Below are positions 12,101 to 24,127 of a stretch of 64,000 nucleotides of DNA, piece by piece. The notes under the pieces are model-generated. The model made no database searches. It saw only the letters and a program-made list of their open reading frames with translations, and had not been told where the DNA came from. Position 1 is the stretch's first letter. Each line of letters begins with the position of its first letter. Source of the DNA: Phoenix dactylifera. Taxonomy: Eukaryota > Streptophyta > Magnoliopsida > Arecales > Arecaceae. The stretch lies in NCBI RefSeq assembly GCF_009389715.1, contig NC_052405.1:10928694-10992693 (forward strand), read 5' to 3'. A program made the translations under genes and the position numbers.

Positions 12101-15100
12101 GGAGGTTAAGAGACTCAAAAATTATTTCTGCTGAATATTGGTTTTTGCTTTGAGGGATTTTTAATAAAATTATCATTTATTGCTTTCGAACACTAAGTGT
12201 TATGGAGAAAGGTTGAGGGCAGCGTGGTTTTTGTTCCATCGGAACTACTTAAAGGTTTCTTTCAAAAGAACTTGATGTAAAGCATGTGCTCTATTGATCT
12301 TCTTCCCCTGTTTGCTAAATGGTTAGTGTATAGGTTTAAGCATCATGCGGTAAGCATAGTTGACACCACACCATATATATTTATGCGTCCTCCCAACCTT
12401 TTCCTGTCAGAACATGGGGTTGGTTTTAGAGCAGGACTCAGCTGAAAAGGCCCTATAGATGGATTGTGCACATTACATGGTAGGCTATCACCTTGACATC
12501 CATCCTCTAGAATTTGGTGTCAGGTTTGTGGCTATGGCATTTTTAAGCAAGAAAGGGATTTAGAAAGTCATTTAAGCAAAGTCAACGGGTGGAGATATCC
12601 ACCTTACTGGTCACATTTTAAGCTCATACAACCAAAGGGCAATATATTTTGAGAGAAGATTTAAGTGCAATATGCCATATGTCCTCATCATGTTGACCCA
12701 CTAATTGTGAGTCAATGGCTTATGTTCTTTTCTGCAGCTCCTTTATGAAGCTTGCCTCTGTATTTGGCTGTTGTCATATTATGATGCTGCAGTTGACTAT
12801 TTGGCCACTACCAGGATAATGCCAAGACTAGTGGAAGTTGTCAAAAGTTCCACAAAGGAGAAGGTGGGTTTCATCATATATTTCCTGTTTGTGCCATGCT
12901 CTCTATATTTAACATTACTAAGCATTAGTATGTGGAATGTATTTATTGTAGGTTGTGAGGGTTATTGTTTTGACCTTCCGCAATTTGCTAGCAAAGGGAG
13001 CATTTGGGGCTCAAATGATCGATCTTGGATTACCGCATATTGTCCAGAGTTTAAAAGCACAGGCATGGAGTGATGAGGTGAGGTTTTGACATCTTTCATT
13101 TATCTTGCAATGTAATATTAGAGACAGAACATGAGAATTGAAAGTCATATCCAATGGACTAAATTGTCTTGGATTATAGGATACAACTTTCCTAGCTTAT
13201 GAACATATAATTAAATAGCAAATTCCATTTCTCTCTTGTATATTGATCTTGACAAAGAAGTGTATCTTTTTTTGCCTTTTGGCAAAACATGCAGTAAACA
13301 TGCCATATAAAAAGTGAATGATATGCATTTTCATTGGTTAATTAAATGCAAGTGCAAGGGTTTAATATCATAAGTTCAACTGTATTATGGCTGTATAACC
13401 TTAAAGGCATTCCTGGAATTGCCCATGCTGACAACTTTGTCTTTATCCGATAGTTTGGTATATAAATACATAAATCTGTAAGGTCAGAAGGAACATAAGC
13501 ACTCATAAGTGGGGAATAAGGAAGCATTATGCTGGACCTACTATGGAAATTGTTATGATTTTTATGGTGTGCAAGTCGATTGGTGCTTTTTCCAAGAGAG
13601 TTTTTCAATAAATTCATAGAATCACCTTTATAATTGTTCTATGTTTTCGTTGCAACTAAAGGTGCTATTTTAAGTATCATGTGGCAAGTAGTTTTAGGAA
13701 ATCACTTGACACTGTGACTACCCCTATATCTTAAGCTGCTTTTGTTTGAACTGTATTTTATGCTTCTCCTAAGTTCATTTGAGACTGTGGTTTGAATAAA
13801 TTGTCACCACAGAAGTTTAACTGCTGTAACTTTTTGTTAGATTTAACTATTAGCGAAATTCAATCATACTCAAGTCACTCTTAAACAGTTCAGTTCTCCC
13901 ATAATTGATTGGAAATTTGCTCTTTCTACATCTATTAAGTGTTGCAATGATCCTTTTACAAGAGTATTTTTTGGATTGTGTAGGATTTGTTGGCTGCATT
14001 GAATCAGCTAGAAGATGGGCTTAAAGATAACATCAAAAGATTAAGTTCATTTGATAAATATAAGCAGGAAGTCCTTCTAGGTCATCTTGACTGGTCCCCT
14101 ATGCACAAGGATCCAAATTTCTGGCGTGACAATATTACAAACTTTGAAGAAAATGATTTCCAGGTATAATCCTGCAATGCTACTAATACCCTTCCATATG
14201 GAAATGTTCTAGTGTGTGTACCATGTAATTAATCATGCTGACTGATGGCTTTTATTTTGGCTTAGTTAACCTGTACAGTCATTTTCCTTTTTGCTTATGA
14301 TTTGTTAAATAGTCTTAGTCATAATTAGCAAGATATTGTATCCATATCCAAGAAACTACAAGTTTTGGTTCAAGTTTTTTTTAATTTTTGCAGTAACACT
14401 TTCATGTTGGAACTAACAACTGATTTAGGTCATGTTACCAAATTAGGATAATCTCTGATGGAAAACATTATCAAAAGGTTCAAAACCATTGTTTTTGAGT
14501 ACCAATAGAGAACCGGTACTTGGTACACCTCCATAGCAACTATCGGTACCAAAACTGTATCGTACTGACATTGCATTGGATGGGTTTTCATAGGAATACC
14601 GAGACCAGTACTTGAAACCTTGATCAAAACTGCACATATCTATGTTACCAAAACGGGAAAAAAACTACACAAGATCTTCAGTTTTTAAAAACTAAAACAT
14701 GAAAGCTGAGATTAAAAAACCTCTTTGGTAGAATATTTTATTCTAAAAAAAATATATTCTGAATTTTAGGAAAAATAAAAGCCATTAAAAGTGACTAACC
14801 TTTTTGAAAGGTGAGGCAGATTTTAATTTACCCCATCCCCACCTGTCGCTGCCAGTACAACTATTGCCGCTACCACCACCACTGCCACCACTAAGCAGAT
14901 TTTATAGAATTCATGTTCATGTTTTTAAAACAATCAGTCATATGAAACTATTTATATATTTTAAAAACTTGGATAAACTGAAACATGAAAACCTTGATTA
15001 AAACTACAGAAATCTATGTTACCAAAAAAACAACTACAAAAATCTAGGCCGTGTTCAGTATCACAGCAGGTTTTGGTTTTCAGTTTTTAGAAAACTAAAA

Positions 15101-17521
15101 CACAGAAAATCAAGACAAAAACCTGTCTGGTAGAGCAGTTTTTTGTTTTCTGAAAACCTCTAGTCTGATGTTTAAGAAAAATAAAAGTATTAAAAGTGAG
15201 TTTCACTTTTTTGAAAAGAGAAACAGGTTCTATTTTACCCCCATACTGCCGACTTTCCTGCCATTACCACCACTGGGGGGAGTGTTGTCGCCGCCACCAC
15301 TGGGGGGAGTGTTGTCGCCGCCACCACCGCCACCGCCACCACTACCATGGCTATAGAATTCATGTTTACGTTTCTAAAAACACTTGGTTAAATAAAACTA
15401 TTTATTCTTTTAAAAATTCAGAAAAAAAGAAATACTTTCAGTTTTCAGGTTTTAAAAACAGAAATGGCAATGATTCCAAATGCAACCCTAGTTATTTTAT
15501 TTGTTCAGTCTCCATCATATGGTTCTTTTGCTTTCATGTTAGGAAAATTGAAGATGTTTTTCCTTTAGATTTAATATTTAGCTGTTAAATACTTACATCT
15601 GGCCAACATATTACTCATATATGATTTGTACTTAGTAGTTGAAAGACTTGAGAGAATTTTAGTGATGTAGAAGGTTGTTTTCCCTATTCCTAGTTAATTT
15701 GCAGAAGGACATGAATTCTTAGGATGCCTTTAATAGTTATGTATATATTAGAGAGAGAGAGAGAGAGAGAGAGAGAGGCTAGGATGCACTTGAGTGCATT
15801 TGGCCTCAAATACTTTCTAGTGGAAATCAATGATGGACCTTTCAAAATGAAAGTTGGCACCGCTGAACATGATGTATCGTGCATAAAATGCCTAGAAATA
15901 AAATCAGAGTTTTGAGATCTTTTACCCATGCATCAAATCAATGACAAATGAACAGTTTAGCCATATGATGCCATATCTTTATTTGACCTGTAGTCTAGAA
16001 GCTTCCAAATCAGCTGAACTTTTGATATGTATATGTTTTAAAATATTTAGATTAAGATCAATAGTTTAGGTTTGCAAATTATATAGTAAATAATGTAGTA
16101 ATGTACTTTTACTCGCTGGCTATTTTGTTGTCGTTCATTTTTTGCTTGCTTAATGCAAGAGATATCTAAAATAAATGATTTTTAGTCTCCAGGCATTTTA
16201 TACCCCATAAATGATCCACAGTGTTTATTTTCGTTTTGAAAGATGCATCATTGATTTCCACTAGAAAGCATTTGGGACCAAATGCACTCGAATGCATCCT
16301 AGTCTAACTCTCCTTTCTCTCTATCTATATATATATATATATATAGACACACATACATAAATACATGCATAGATACATGCCTATATTATGTGTTCAGAAA
16401 CTTCTCTTGGTTCAGAAGAAAAATATGTTTCTTCATGTAAACACCCATAAGGTTTTCAATTATCTTGCTTGAAGCAGTCTTAGTTTAATAGAAATGAAAG
16501 AAGGCATCAAGTCCGATATTTAATTTCATAAAGTTTGCCTCATTAATTTTATAGTTTACCCATTGATCTCTAACATGCCAAGACATTTCTACCTTATGGA
16601 GAGATTAATAGATCAACATGGTGACTTAACTAATTTAGTGATATCTCCATCTCTAAACATTCCCGACACTGACTCCCTTAACCCCTCACCTGGCTTCCTG
16701 ATACTGACTCCCTTAACCCCTCACCTGGCTTGGAAGGGTGGGACCTAAACTTCTACAACTATTATGAAAACAAAATCCCTTTATTGGTAACAGATAGCCC
16801 CTCAAGTTGGTCTGGATCTTGTACAGAAAGACTTCGATTGGGAACTTTATATTTCTACTTGTTAAGGCTTTGAAGAAGTGATTCTTTTGTAAATGTGGTT
16901 AGTTCAGTATCATCGAGTTACACAAGTTATTTGCAACTGAATTTTGACTTTTAAAATTTTGGCCACATAAAAAGACCTGTTTTCTATTTTTTGTTTTCTA
17001 ACTAGAGTTGGTGGAGGTAATGAAGAATTTAAACCTTGCTGATGATAGAATCATTTAAAGCTCCAACTAACGGCTCAATCAAATCAGCATTGCTGAATCT
17101 GTCCAACTTTCTTCCCAAAAAATAGTTTCCGAAGACTCTTCTCTACCTTGCGTCTTGTTGAAATTTCCAAACGCAAGTCTTTCTGGAAGTAGTTTGCCCC
17201 TCAATGCCCAGTTGTAAGATTTGTGTGTATTACTTTCGAACATGTGACTGAGACAAAAATATTTTGTTGCAGATCCTGCGTGTCCTCGTAACAATCCTTG
17301 ATATGTCAAATGATCCAACAGCACTTGCTGTTGCTTGTTATGATTTATCTCAATTCATTCAGTACCACCCCGGCGGGAGGATTGTTGTTTCGGATCTGAA
17401 GGCCAAGGAAAGGGCAATGAAACTCATGAATCATGAAAATGCTGAGGTTACAAAGAATGCCCTTCTTTGTGTCCAGAGGCTTTTCCTTGGTGCCAAATAT
17501 GCTAGCTTTTTGCAGTCTTAA
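6135..17521 (+). CDS. VHA-H: V-type H+-ATPase subunit H
   Basis: This is the regulatory subunit H of the V1 sector of the vacuolar/endosomal proton pump; in the family it couples V1 to Vo and restrains ATPase activity in free V1. I read 11 coding exons: 6135-6164, 7594-7719, 8469-8571, 8645-8717, 9068-9133, 9213-9330, 10330-10491, 12738-12863, 12952-13077, 13984-14163 and 17273-17521, giving about 452 residues, close to the usual plant length. Diagnostic stretches are [12 protein letters not shown] at the N terminus, [56 protein letters not shown] and NFWRDN, ending KYASFLQS. The family fold is an all-helical HEAT/armadillo solenoid. All junctions keep frame with GT-AG sites except after exon 4, where the expected donor lacks one base (see findings). 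The first exon encodes only 10 residues. Introns 7 and 10 (2.2 and 3.1 kb) hold MITEs and tandem repeats. An AATAAA lies at 17751. Confidence 0.93.
10167..10193 (+). repeat. Poly-T tract (27 T)
   Basis: An uninterrupted run of T in VHA-H intron 6, about 135 bp upstream of exon 7. It may be the reversed A-tail of an old retroposon, but I found no flanking duplication. Confidence 0.85.
10654..11029. mobile_element. GGTACC-rich hAT-like MITE with 8-bp duplication
   Basis: A 376-bp island of extreme GC built from overlapping CCGGTACCGG / GCCGGTACGG words, in VHA-H intron 7. It is flanked by identical 8-mers CCTTCTAC (10646-10653 and 11030-11037). The ends are imperfect inverted repeats: CAAGGTCCGCCGTACCGG on the left and CATGGAATGCCGTACCGG as the complement of the right end (14 of 18 identical). 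An 8-bp duplication and CA-starting ends point to the hAT superfamily. Inside are an A tract (10803-10820) and a self-complementary stretch (AAAACCGGGAAATACCGG and nearby). It encodes nothing; long open frames on both strands are artefacts of repeat composition. Confidence 0.75.
14477..14621 (-). mobile_element. Degenerate GGTACC MITE relative, reversed
   Basis: In VHA-H intron 10, a stretch with GAACCGGTAC, ATCGGTACC and GAATACCGAGACC ends in ACTTGAAACCTTG. On the other strand this begins CAAGGTTTCAAG, like the ends of the copies at 10.65 and 38.7 kb. TATCAAAA precedes it and GATCAAAA follows it (7 of 8), a possible 8-bp duplication. Boundaries are approximate. Confidence 0.5.
14640..15480. 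repeat. Diverged tandem duplication, about 380-bp unit
   Basis: Copy 1 (about 14640-15010) and copy 2 (about 15014-15480) share in order: CTATGTTACCAAAA, CAGTTTTTA-AAAACTAAAACA, an AAAATAAAAG-ATTAAAAGTGA block, a TTTTACCCCCAT-type block leading into a CCACC-rich tract, AATTCATGTT-A-GTTT-TAAAA and AAACTATTTAT. Copy 2 carries an internal duplication of a 28-bp CACTGGGGGGAGTGTTGTCGC unit (15270-15325) and a CCACCGCCACC microsatellite. Short translated frames here are low-complexity Pro/His-rich and not genes. The unit may be a decayed transposon; its GGCCGTGTTCAGTATCAC text resembles MITE ends. Confidence 0.65.
15741..16345. mobile_element. Inverted-repeat (foldback) element in VHA-H intron 10
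   Basis: Left arm 15779-15852 and right arm about 16228-16302 are inverted copies. Both start CTAGGATGCA-T-GAGTGCATT when the right arm is read on the other strand, and both continue through a CTTTCTAGTGGAAATCAATG block to TTTCAAAA-GAAA. Outside the arms the symmetry continues as a GA microsatellite on the left (15751-15777) and a pyrimidine tract with TATATA on the right (16311-16345). The 450-bp loop is AT-rich and has no coding capacity. Long arms with a non-coding centre fit a Mutator-like or foldback MITE. I could not fix a target duplication. Confidence 0.7.
16665..16731 (+). repeat. Tandem direct repeat, 35-bp period, two copies
   Basis: GA-ACTGACTCCCTTAACCC and the following CTCACCTGGCTT occur twice in succession (16665-16699 and 16700-16731) with almost no differences, so this is a recent local duplication inside VHA-H intron 10. 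Confidence 0.85.
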
Positions 17522-20035
17522 GTCCATAAGCTATGCCTTTGGGACTCTGGCTTGTGTGTGAGCTCATGCTATCACAATTAAGTTGTAGCCTTAGTTGATG
17601 AAACCTTAGGCATTCTGTTGGAAATTGCAAACTTTATCTGACATACTGTGGAAGAAGAGAAGGAAAAGGACATGGGTATTATCATCCCCTGAGGTACTTT
17701 GTTTCTGGCGATCCCATATTTTGTGTAAGTTATTATTTCTTGCTCCATGTAATAAATTCCTACTGTTTGTTAAATCTTTTTTTGAGTATTATTTATTCAC
17801 GTTGCCAGATTTGGGCGAAAATATTTGGCTGCAGAACCCGAAATGCATTCATTTTCAGCTGTTAGATTCTCTTCTGCATATATTTTCGTTGTCTGTTCTT
17901 TGTGCTGGGAATTTTGACCGGCTTTTACATGGGCTGTCTGAAGATTCTGTGTTTGATGGCTGGTCCTACTTAGGTTGGTCTTGTGGAAAACTGACCGACA
18001 ATGGCCAGATCAGTTGCTCTGTGATACTCTCTTGGTACGGTCAGGTACCTAGTGTTGCTGCCAAAGTATGGTCAGGCAGCCGATGTTGCTGCCGATGAGC
18101 TTGTAATTCCGATGCTTGAGAGGGCCACTGAAGGGAGAGATTGTGGCTAAAAAATTAGGGCAGGCAAACCTGGATTGTGATCAGGTATTTGCTGGTGACA
18201 GTCGGAGCAGCTCAGGCTTGTCGTCTCTGACCTGATGGATCTATGGTTAATGCAAAGCATCTCTCTCACCATTCTGAATTCAATATGGACTTACCAAAAT
18301 CTAAGAAATCAAGTATTTTTCCACTTCCAATCGGATAGCATTTTATCTTCTCCTTCAATAAGTTGATCCAGAAGGGCTGCTGACGGTAACTAGATTGAAT
18401 GGGAGCACCAATATTAGCGAGGGATGCTGCCGTTCTGGATCTCTTTCAGGATGAGCCAGTGCATTTAAAATTTCTACTGTATTATATAATTTGCCAGCAC
18501 AGCAATCCCTTGACCGTTATTTGACCTCACCAATCCCTGCCTGCCACGTCAGACCATAATTTGTGATGCAGGCTTCTTAGGTTTCTTGCTAGATGTCTAC
18601 GAAATGCTTTAGATGGCAGGAATAAAAAAAGAAAAAGAAAAATCCAACCTCTCCTAAAGTGATACCCCCTAGTAGAAGTCCGCCTTAAAAAAACAGAGCT
18701 TATGTTAATTGCCTGAATGAATTTATTTGGAAATAAAAGAATAGTTGTTATAAAGATTGATATTAGCCATAAATTAGAAAATGTTGTTGTACAAAGGCCA
18801 CTGTAACAAAATGAATTTCAGATAATAGCCATAATCTGAATCCCCATCATCACGCAAAACTGTTCTTTATTACGAGCTTTGCCTAATAGCACGTAGCATA
18901 GAAGGTGCATCCTAGTCAGCAAGCATTTGTTTTCACTTTGGCCAAAGATTACTAGATGTCGCAACAGCCAGACTGAAAAGGAACAATATATGCGAGAAAA
19001 TCACAGATCAAGACAGTTATCTAACTACTAAATTTTTCTTCTCTAAGATGAAAAGCCGCATGACAACAGCTTTATCCATTCGCTGGTAAAACGCCAGTAT
19101 GCTGACATTGTTTTCGCTGCGAAAGCTGAGAAATGTACCTCTGATCAAAGTCCCAGTACTTACAACATTTTACTGTCAGTAAGTCATTAACAGGATTCTA
19201 AAGTACCATAAAACATGCATTAAATAAATAATGCACCATAACCACCATTAAACTACAAAGGAGAAGAAAGCATAATTAAGTACCAATTTGATGTTAAACA
19301 GCATTTGCATATCAACATGATCGAATTGTTGAATGGCTGAACCAATTATTTACAGCAGAGATCTAGTTCAACCAGTAAACTGCACTATGCAGGCCTAGCA
19401 ACAATTCCCACTACATTATCACAAAACTAACATTTTAGGAGGAGAAAGATGAAACAGATACACCAGACACACCCTTTTCAAGGGGGGGGGAAAAAGTACT
19501 ATGCTATTAGCCATGTGTGCAATTGCCTATAAATTCCTTCTGACCCTAAAAACTTGGGGAAAATTTTCAACTCTGATCAGTAGAAGTCACGATGTTCCAA
19601 AGAAGATGTTACCATCTGCTGCCTCTCATGTGGGGCTAATTGCAAAATGTGGCCTATCTGGTCAAATATCTTGGTCAAATATCCAACACCAAAGGCTGTA
19701 GTGTCAGGCTTCCTGTAAAAGAGCCACACTGGCAGCAGATTAGACTTCAGATCTCCCAGAGTCAAGGTTGTGAATTGGGAGATGGCCTTTAGACTATGCT
19801 TTAACATCGAAACCCCAATGTTCCTCTGTAATATTGCAAGGTACTTTCTTCCTCTTACACGACTTTCGATGGCTTCTGCACCACCTTACATACACAAATA
19901 AGCTTAATGTAATTGTCTAGAATATGTTATAGTTAATCTACATCAACACTGTATAGCTAGAAATAATAAGATCAACACCACACAAATCACAAAATTATGA
20001 AAATGGAAATACTGTAATAGGATTAGGAGACATAC
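17522..20035. other. Convergent VHA-H / FRS1 spacer with both 3' UTRs
   Basis: The first few hundred bases are probably VHA-H 3' UTR (AATAAA at 17751). On the minus strand the FRS1 transcript seems to continue past its stop: a donor at CGTAG|GTATG (exon end 20036) and an acceptor TGTAAG|GTGG (exon start 19884) suggest an intron in the 3' UTR, 37 nt after the stop codon. The 76-codon minus-strand frame at 19577-19807 would then be UTR; I recognise no domain in it. There is a G run at 19483-19491. No other gene is seen. Confidence 0.45.
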
Positions 20036-20072
20036 CTACGACCATGTATCTGCGTTTTGATGCCCTTCACTG

Positions 20073-23000
20073 CTAACCAGTCGCTGGGGCTGCTGGGGCA
20101 GGAGGTTCTTTGGGTTCTTGAGTTGCTTCCACAGGCTTGTGGCCACGATATATCTTCCGTTTTCTTGTTGGTCGTCCTGCTCTTGGACCAAGAGAATCCT
20201 TTGGTTTCTGAGCTGCCTGCATGATGCAAACCATTTTACCATAGGGCCACATTTAATGGAAGATTTGCTACTGATCAAAGTAACAGTAGAGCACTAAAAT
20301 ACAGACCTGGAACATTTGCTGATAAATCCACGGCATCATTGGTCCATTTCCAAATGTCTGTGGGTCAAACCCACCCTGTAACACAGAACTGCCACATAAG
20401 AGTCTGCTTACCAAATAACCATGTTTAATCTTTAGAGAAAAGGCTCCACTGGCTTGTCATGTTTCTATCAAATCTGCCAGTCATTCTAAAACTGCTTCTA
20501 ATGTTTTTGGTATTAAATACTGCTTTTATATTGATGCCTTCTTTTTTCGAATATCAGAAAAAGGATTCCCACTTGCATAACTATCTGTTTCATGATTATT
20601 TTTCACTTGCGTTATCTATTTCTCTTAACTAATCTATCTTAAAGAAGCAATGGTTGTTTTGTTCCTTTTTCTTTTTTTTTGAAAAGAAACTGTCCCTTTG
20701 CATGTACGAGCATTTCCAAGTTTGACATGCTTTTGACAATGGCTGCCCATGTAGCATCACCAGGACAGTCCAGAATCTGACCTGCATGGGCATTGTTAGC
20801 CGTGTTGGGATATGGCTTGATGATTATGGTTATGGCGCACAGCATGTGCATGAGACAAGTTCAAGAAGGAGCATTCAAAAGATATCTCACAAGCATTATT
20901 TGATTTTCAATGATGCCAAATGATATTTGGCTTATTTCTTCCCAATAATAATGGTTATGGCGCACTACATCTACATGTGTGTCAGACTGGTCTGCCCAAA
21001 ATAAATAAATAAATAAATAAAGGATATCGTAATCATATTTCATATTAAATGACTCAAGATGTTGGTAGTTCAGTTCTTGCCAATAATATCACCAATAATT
21101 GGAAGAATATACACCTACCACATGTTACATCTATTACACAAATAAAATTTGCATAGCTTAAAATAAAATGGCAAAAAAAATAAAAAAGGAAAAACAAATA
21201 TATTTAACATATGTTTATGGAAGACCACAAACCGGAAACATATAAACAATGCTCGGTCGCATTGCTGCTTGATGGCCAATATACTGTGGGTGATGCATTG
21301 GTACACCAAACTGGCTACCAGTTGGAAAGACCTGTGGGTTTACTCCTTCCTACAAGAAATAAGCAATACCGTACAGATGAATATACACTTATACTGGATG
21401 TATAGCAATGATAAGCTAAAAATATATATTGGAAAAAAAAACCCATTGGAATCATGATTGGTTGCATCCCAACATGGGTGTGAAGATATGGAACAGTTGG
21501 AGCATTTTGAAACCCATAGCTTTGATTACCAACCTTTGATGTTCCAAGAGAAGCCTGCTCATAGGTAATTATACGTTAGCAGCAGGTAATAATTACATGT
21601 TAGCAGTAAGGGCTAGCTAATACAAACACATCTCATTGAAAAACTATCACACTATATTTCTGCTTTGATGATTACCACTACCTGCGACTGTTTTGTTTGT
21701 GGTGGCCGACCACGCCGCCGCATTTCATTTCCAGTCTCTGGAGCTGCAATCTTTCCTACGCTTTGATTGATATCCTGATTCAGTTTATTTGTTTTAGGAA
21801 CATGAGGCTTAATCTTAGGTTGTGTATCATCATGTGTGCTATCACTTAGAAGAAACTTCTCCATCTCCCTCATCAACTTCAAAGCAAGTTGGTATTTATC
21901 TGACAAAACTCCAACTTCAACCAGTTGAAGGCATCGCATTGATAAATAATCATAACGATCCACTCGGTTATTAGCAACCACATCATTTGAAGAACGAGCT
22001 ATAACATGCAACCGCTTGAAGTCCTTTTTCCATCGATCAAGAATATACTGGGACGGAATTTCATGCACTTGTTGCAGCTTAAAGACAGATAAAGCATGCC
22101 TACACAGAATTCCTCTAAATTGAAAGGAACCACAAATGCACTGAACTTCCTTTTGTTCTGTGTTGTATAGGACTCCATGATTCCTATTCATTGTCCTCTT
22201 ACCATCATCAAGAAAAATACATTCCTTCACATTGAAGGTAGAGACTGGCCCATCTGACTTAACTAGTGATGCATGACAATACATTATGGCCTCAATCTCA
22301 TCCTGGAACTTTTTAAACATATTGAGAGTGTACACTTTGGACAGCTGCTCTTCCATGTAAAACTTCGACACTGAGGGTCGTCTTTTGTGGAATGTCTCAA
22401 AATCTGCTTGGGCTTCCTTTTCATACTTACTCTGTAAGGCCATCTCATATTTACAAAGAAACTGCTTCAAAGAAGTTTTTGCATCTATGTACCCATCAAA
22501 AAAGGTATTCATAGTCTCGCTACGTTGGGTAGGGGACATCCCTGCCCAAAATGTGTCTTTAAGATAAACAGGGGCCCAAGTATGCCGACATTCGTATAGT
22601 GATTTCTGCCACTCATTCTCTTGGAGTCCATATATCTCAATCATCCTCCTCCAATCTTCCTCAAATTCATCAACTGTCAAGGAGTCATACACAGCCTTCT
22701 GCATCGCTTTGCTGATCGCTCTATACTCTGCGAAACCCCCTAGTTTTTCTGGGACCTTTTTAATTATCTGCCATGAGCATAGGCGATGGCGAATTCCCGG
22801 GAGCACCTCCGACACCGCACTCTGAATGCCCTTACAATGGTCACTGATCAGGGCCTTGGGAATATGCCCTGACATACATGCTATCCATGCCTTAAGCAAC
22901 CATACATAGGTCTCCGTGGTCTCATCCGAGAGCAAACTGCAGCCCAATAACACTGGCTGACCATGATGGTTCACCCCCACAAAAGTTGCAAGAGGCAAAT

Positions 23001-24127
23001 CGTAGTTATTCGTCACATAGGTTGTATCAAGAGCAACAACATCATTATAATACTGATATGCCGCCCTTGACCTGGCATCGGCCCAGAACACATTCCTCAC
23101 ACAGCCTTCCTCATCTAGATCAATGACGTTAAAGAAATCTGAGTTCTTGGCTTGCATTAGGGTAAAGAACAGGCGGAGAGCTTCGGCATCTCCTTCCCCG
23201 AGCCTCAGCCTACCTCGTTCGACAAAACTCCTATGCTCACTTTCACTAAAAAGTAGCTCTTCAAGCGCACGTAATCTATCAACAGGAAATTGAGATAATT
23301 CCTCTGGCTGCACCAGCGCACCATCACCATTCACATGTTCGGAGCCACGTTTCTTGGCCGCCTCAAGCTGTTTATAGCAGCTCAAGAATCGGGCCATCGA
23401 AGGGCTAACCGGGTGGTTATGATCAAGGTTGGCTAGCTCCAAATGCAGCAACCCATCACCCCATAACTTCACCCTGATCTTCGCCGGGCAGTTTGTGGTT
23501 GCTGAAGTCCTCTTCCTATACTTCGGCTCCGGCCGTTTCCGGCCACCTTTGCAGCACATCAGTTCTAGATACAGACATTGACCTTCCTTGGTGAAAGAAG
23601 ATCTTCTCACCGAGACTCCGAATCCCACCCGGCGAGCATATCTCTTGTAGAACTTAGAGACTTCTTGATGGGTTTTAAACACCATGCCCACCTCTGGGAC
23701 TCCATCGTAGCCTCCCTCGGTGGCGCTATCCCCATCCGATTCATCATTTTCCAGTCCTTCAGCTTGACCAACTCCACCCACGGCACCATCCCCCGCCAGG
23801 TCCTAACCCAACGGCATAAATTAAACAAAAAACCAAAGAAAGCAGATCAAAGTCCGAACTTTTTAAATAAAAAGATTCAATCTTGAAGCTATCTGATGCA
23901 AACCAAGAAGGAAACGAATAAAACCCTGAAAACCTTAAACAGAATATTGCAAGTTTTGACAAGGGAGGAGACGAAACCATGAAATGGAATAAAATCGGCG
24001 GTAAGGAAGAGTATAATGGAACCAGAGGAGAGTTTTAAGGGGGACAAGATCGGACCTTAGAGTTGAGGTCACGGCGGGAGAGACGAGCTCTTCTAGGGTT
24101 CTTTGATCGGGCGCTGGGTTCTTCCAT
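20073..24127 (-). CDS. FAR1-RELATED SEQUENCE (FRS) transcription factor, copy 1
   Basis: A domesticated Mutator-transposase-type transcription factor of the FHY3/FAR1 family; in Arabidopsis the founders act in phytochrome A signalling, but this copy's targets are unknown. Exons, in transcription order: 24127-24056, 23802-21682, 21554-21443, 21345-21233, 20375-20307 and 20216-20073, about 876 residues. The first exon supplies the ATG and a basic N terminus (RRARLSRR). Domains: FAR1 zinc-binding domain about residues 60-155, ending HNH; MULE transposase core with LDTTY near 283 and SDHCKG near 345; SWIM finger CICGSFQFRGILCRH near 580-597; AT-hook RRRGRPP near 718. The 3' exons end in the shared WIYQQM-Q motif and a last exon with a second basic hook-like GRPTRKRK found only in this copy. 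The exon 3/4 junction keeps frame only with the acceptor at 21346, not the stronger-looking one 4 nt upstream. Start and small exons are inferred by splice sites and by matching the two paralogues. Confidence 0.85.

Noticed and set aside
15168-15588. Pro- and His-rich frames at 15.2-15.6 kb
   Set aside because: They translate a CCACC-rich microsatellite inside VHA-H intron 10 and are not conserved between the two tandem copies.
19577-19807. 76-codon minus-strand frame between VHA-H and FRS1
   Set aside because: It sits in the inferred FRS1 3' UTR, has no known domain and no paralogous match beside FRS2 or FRS3.
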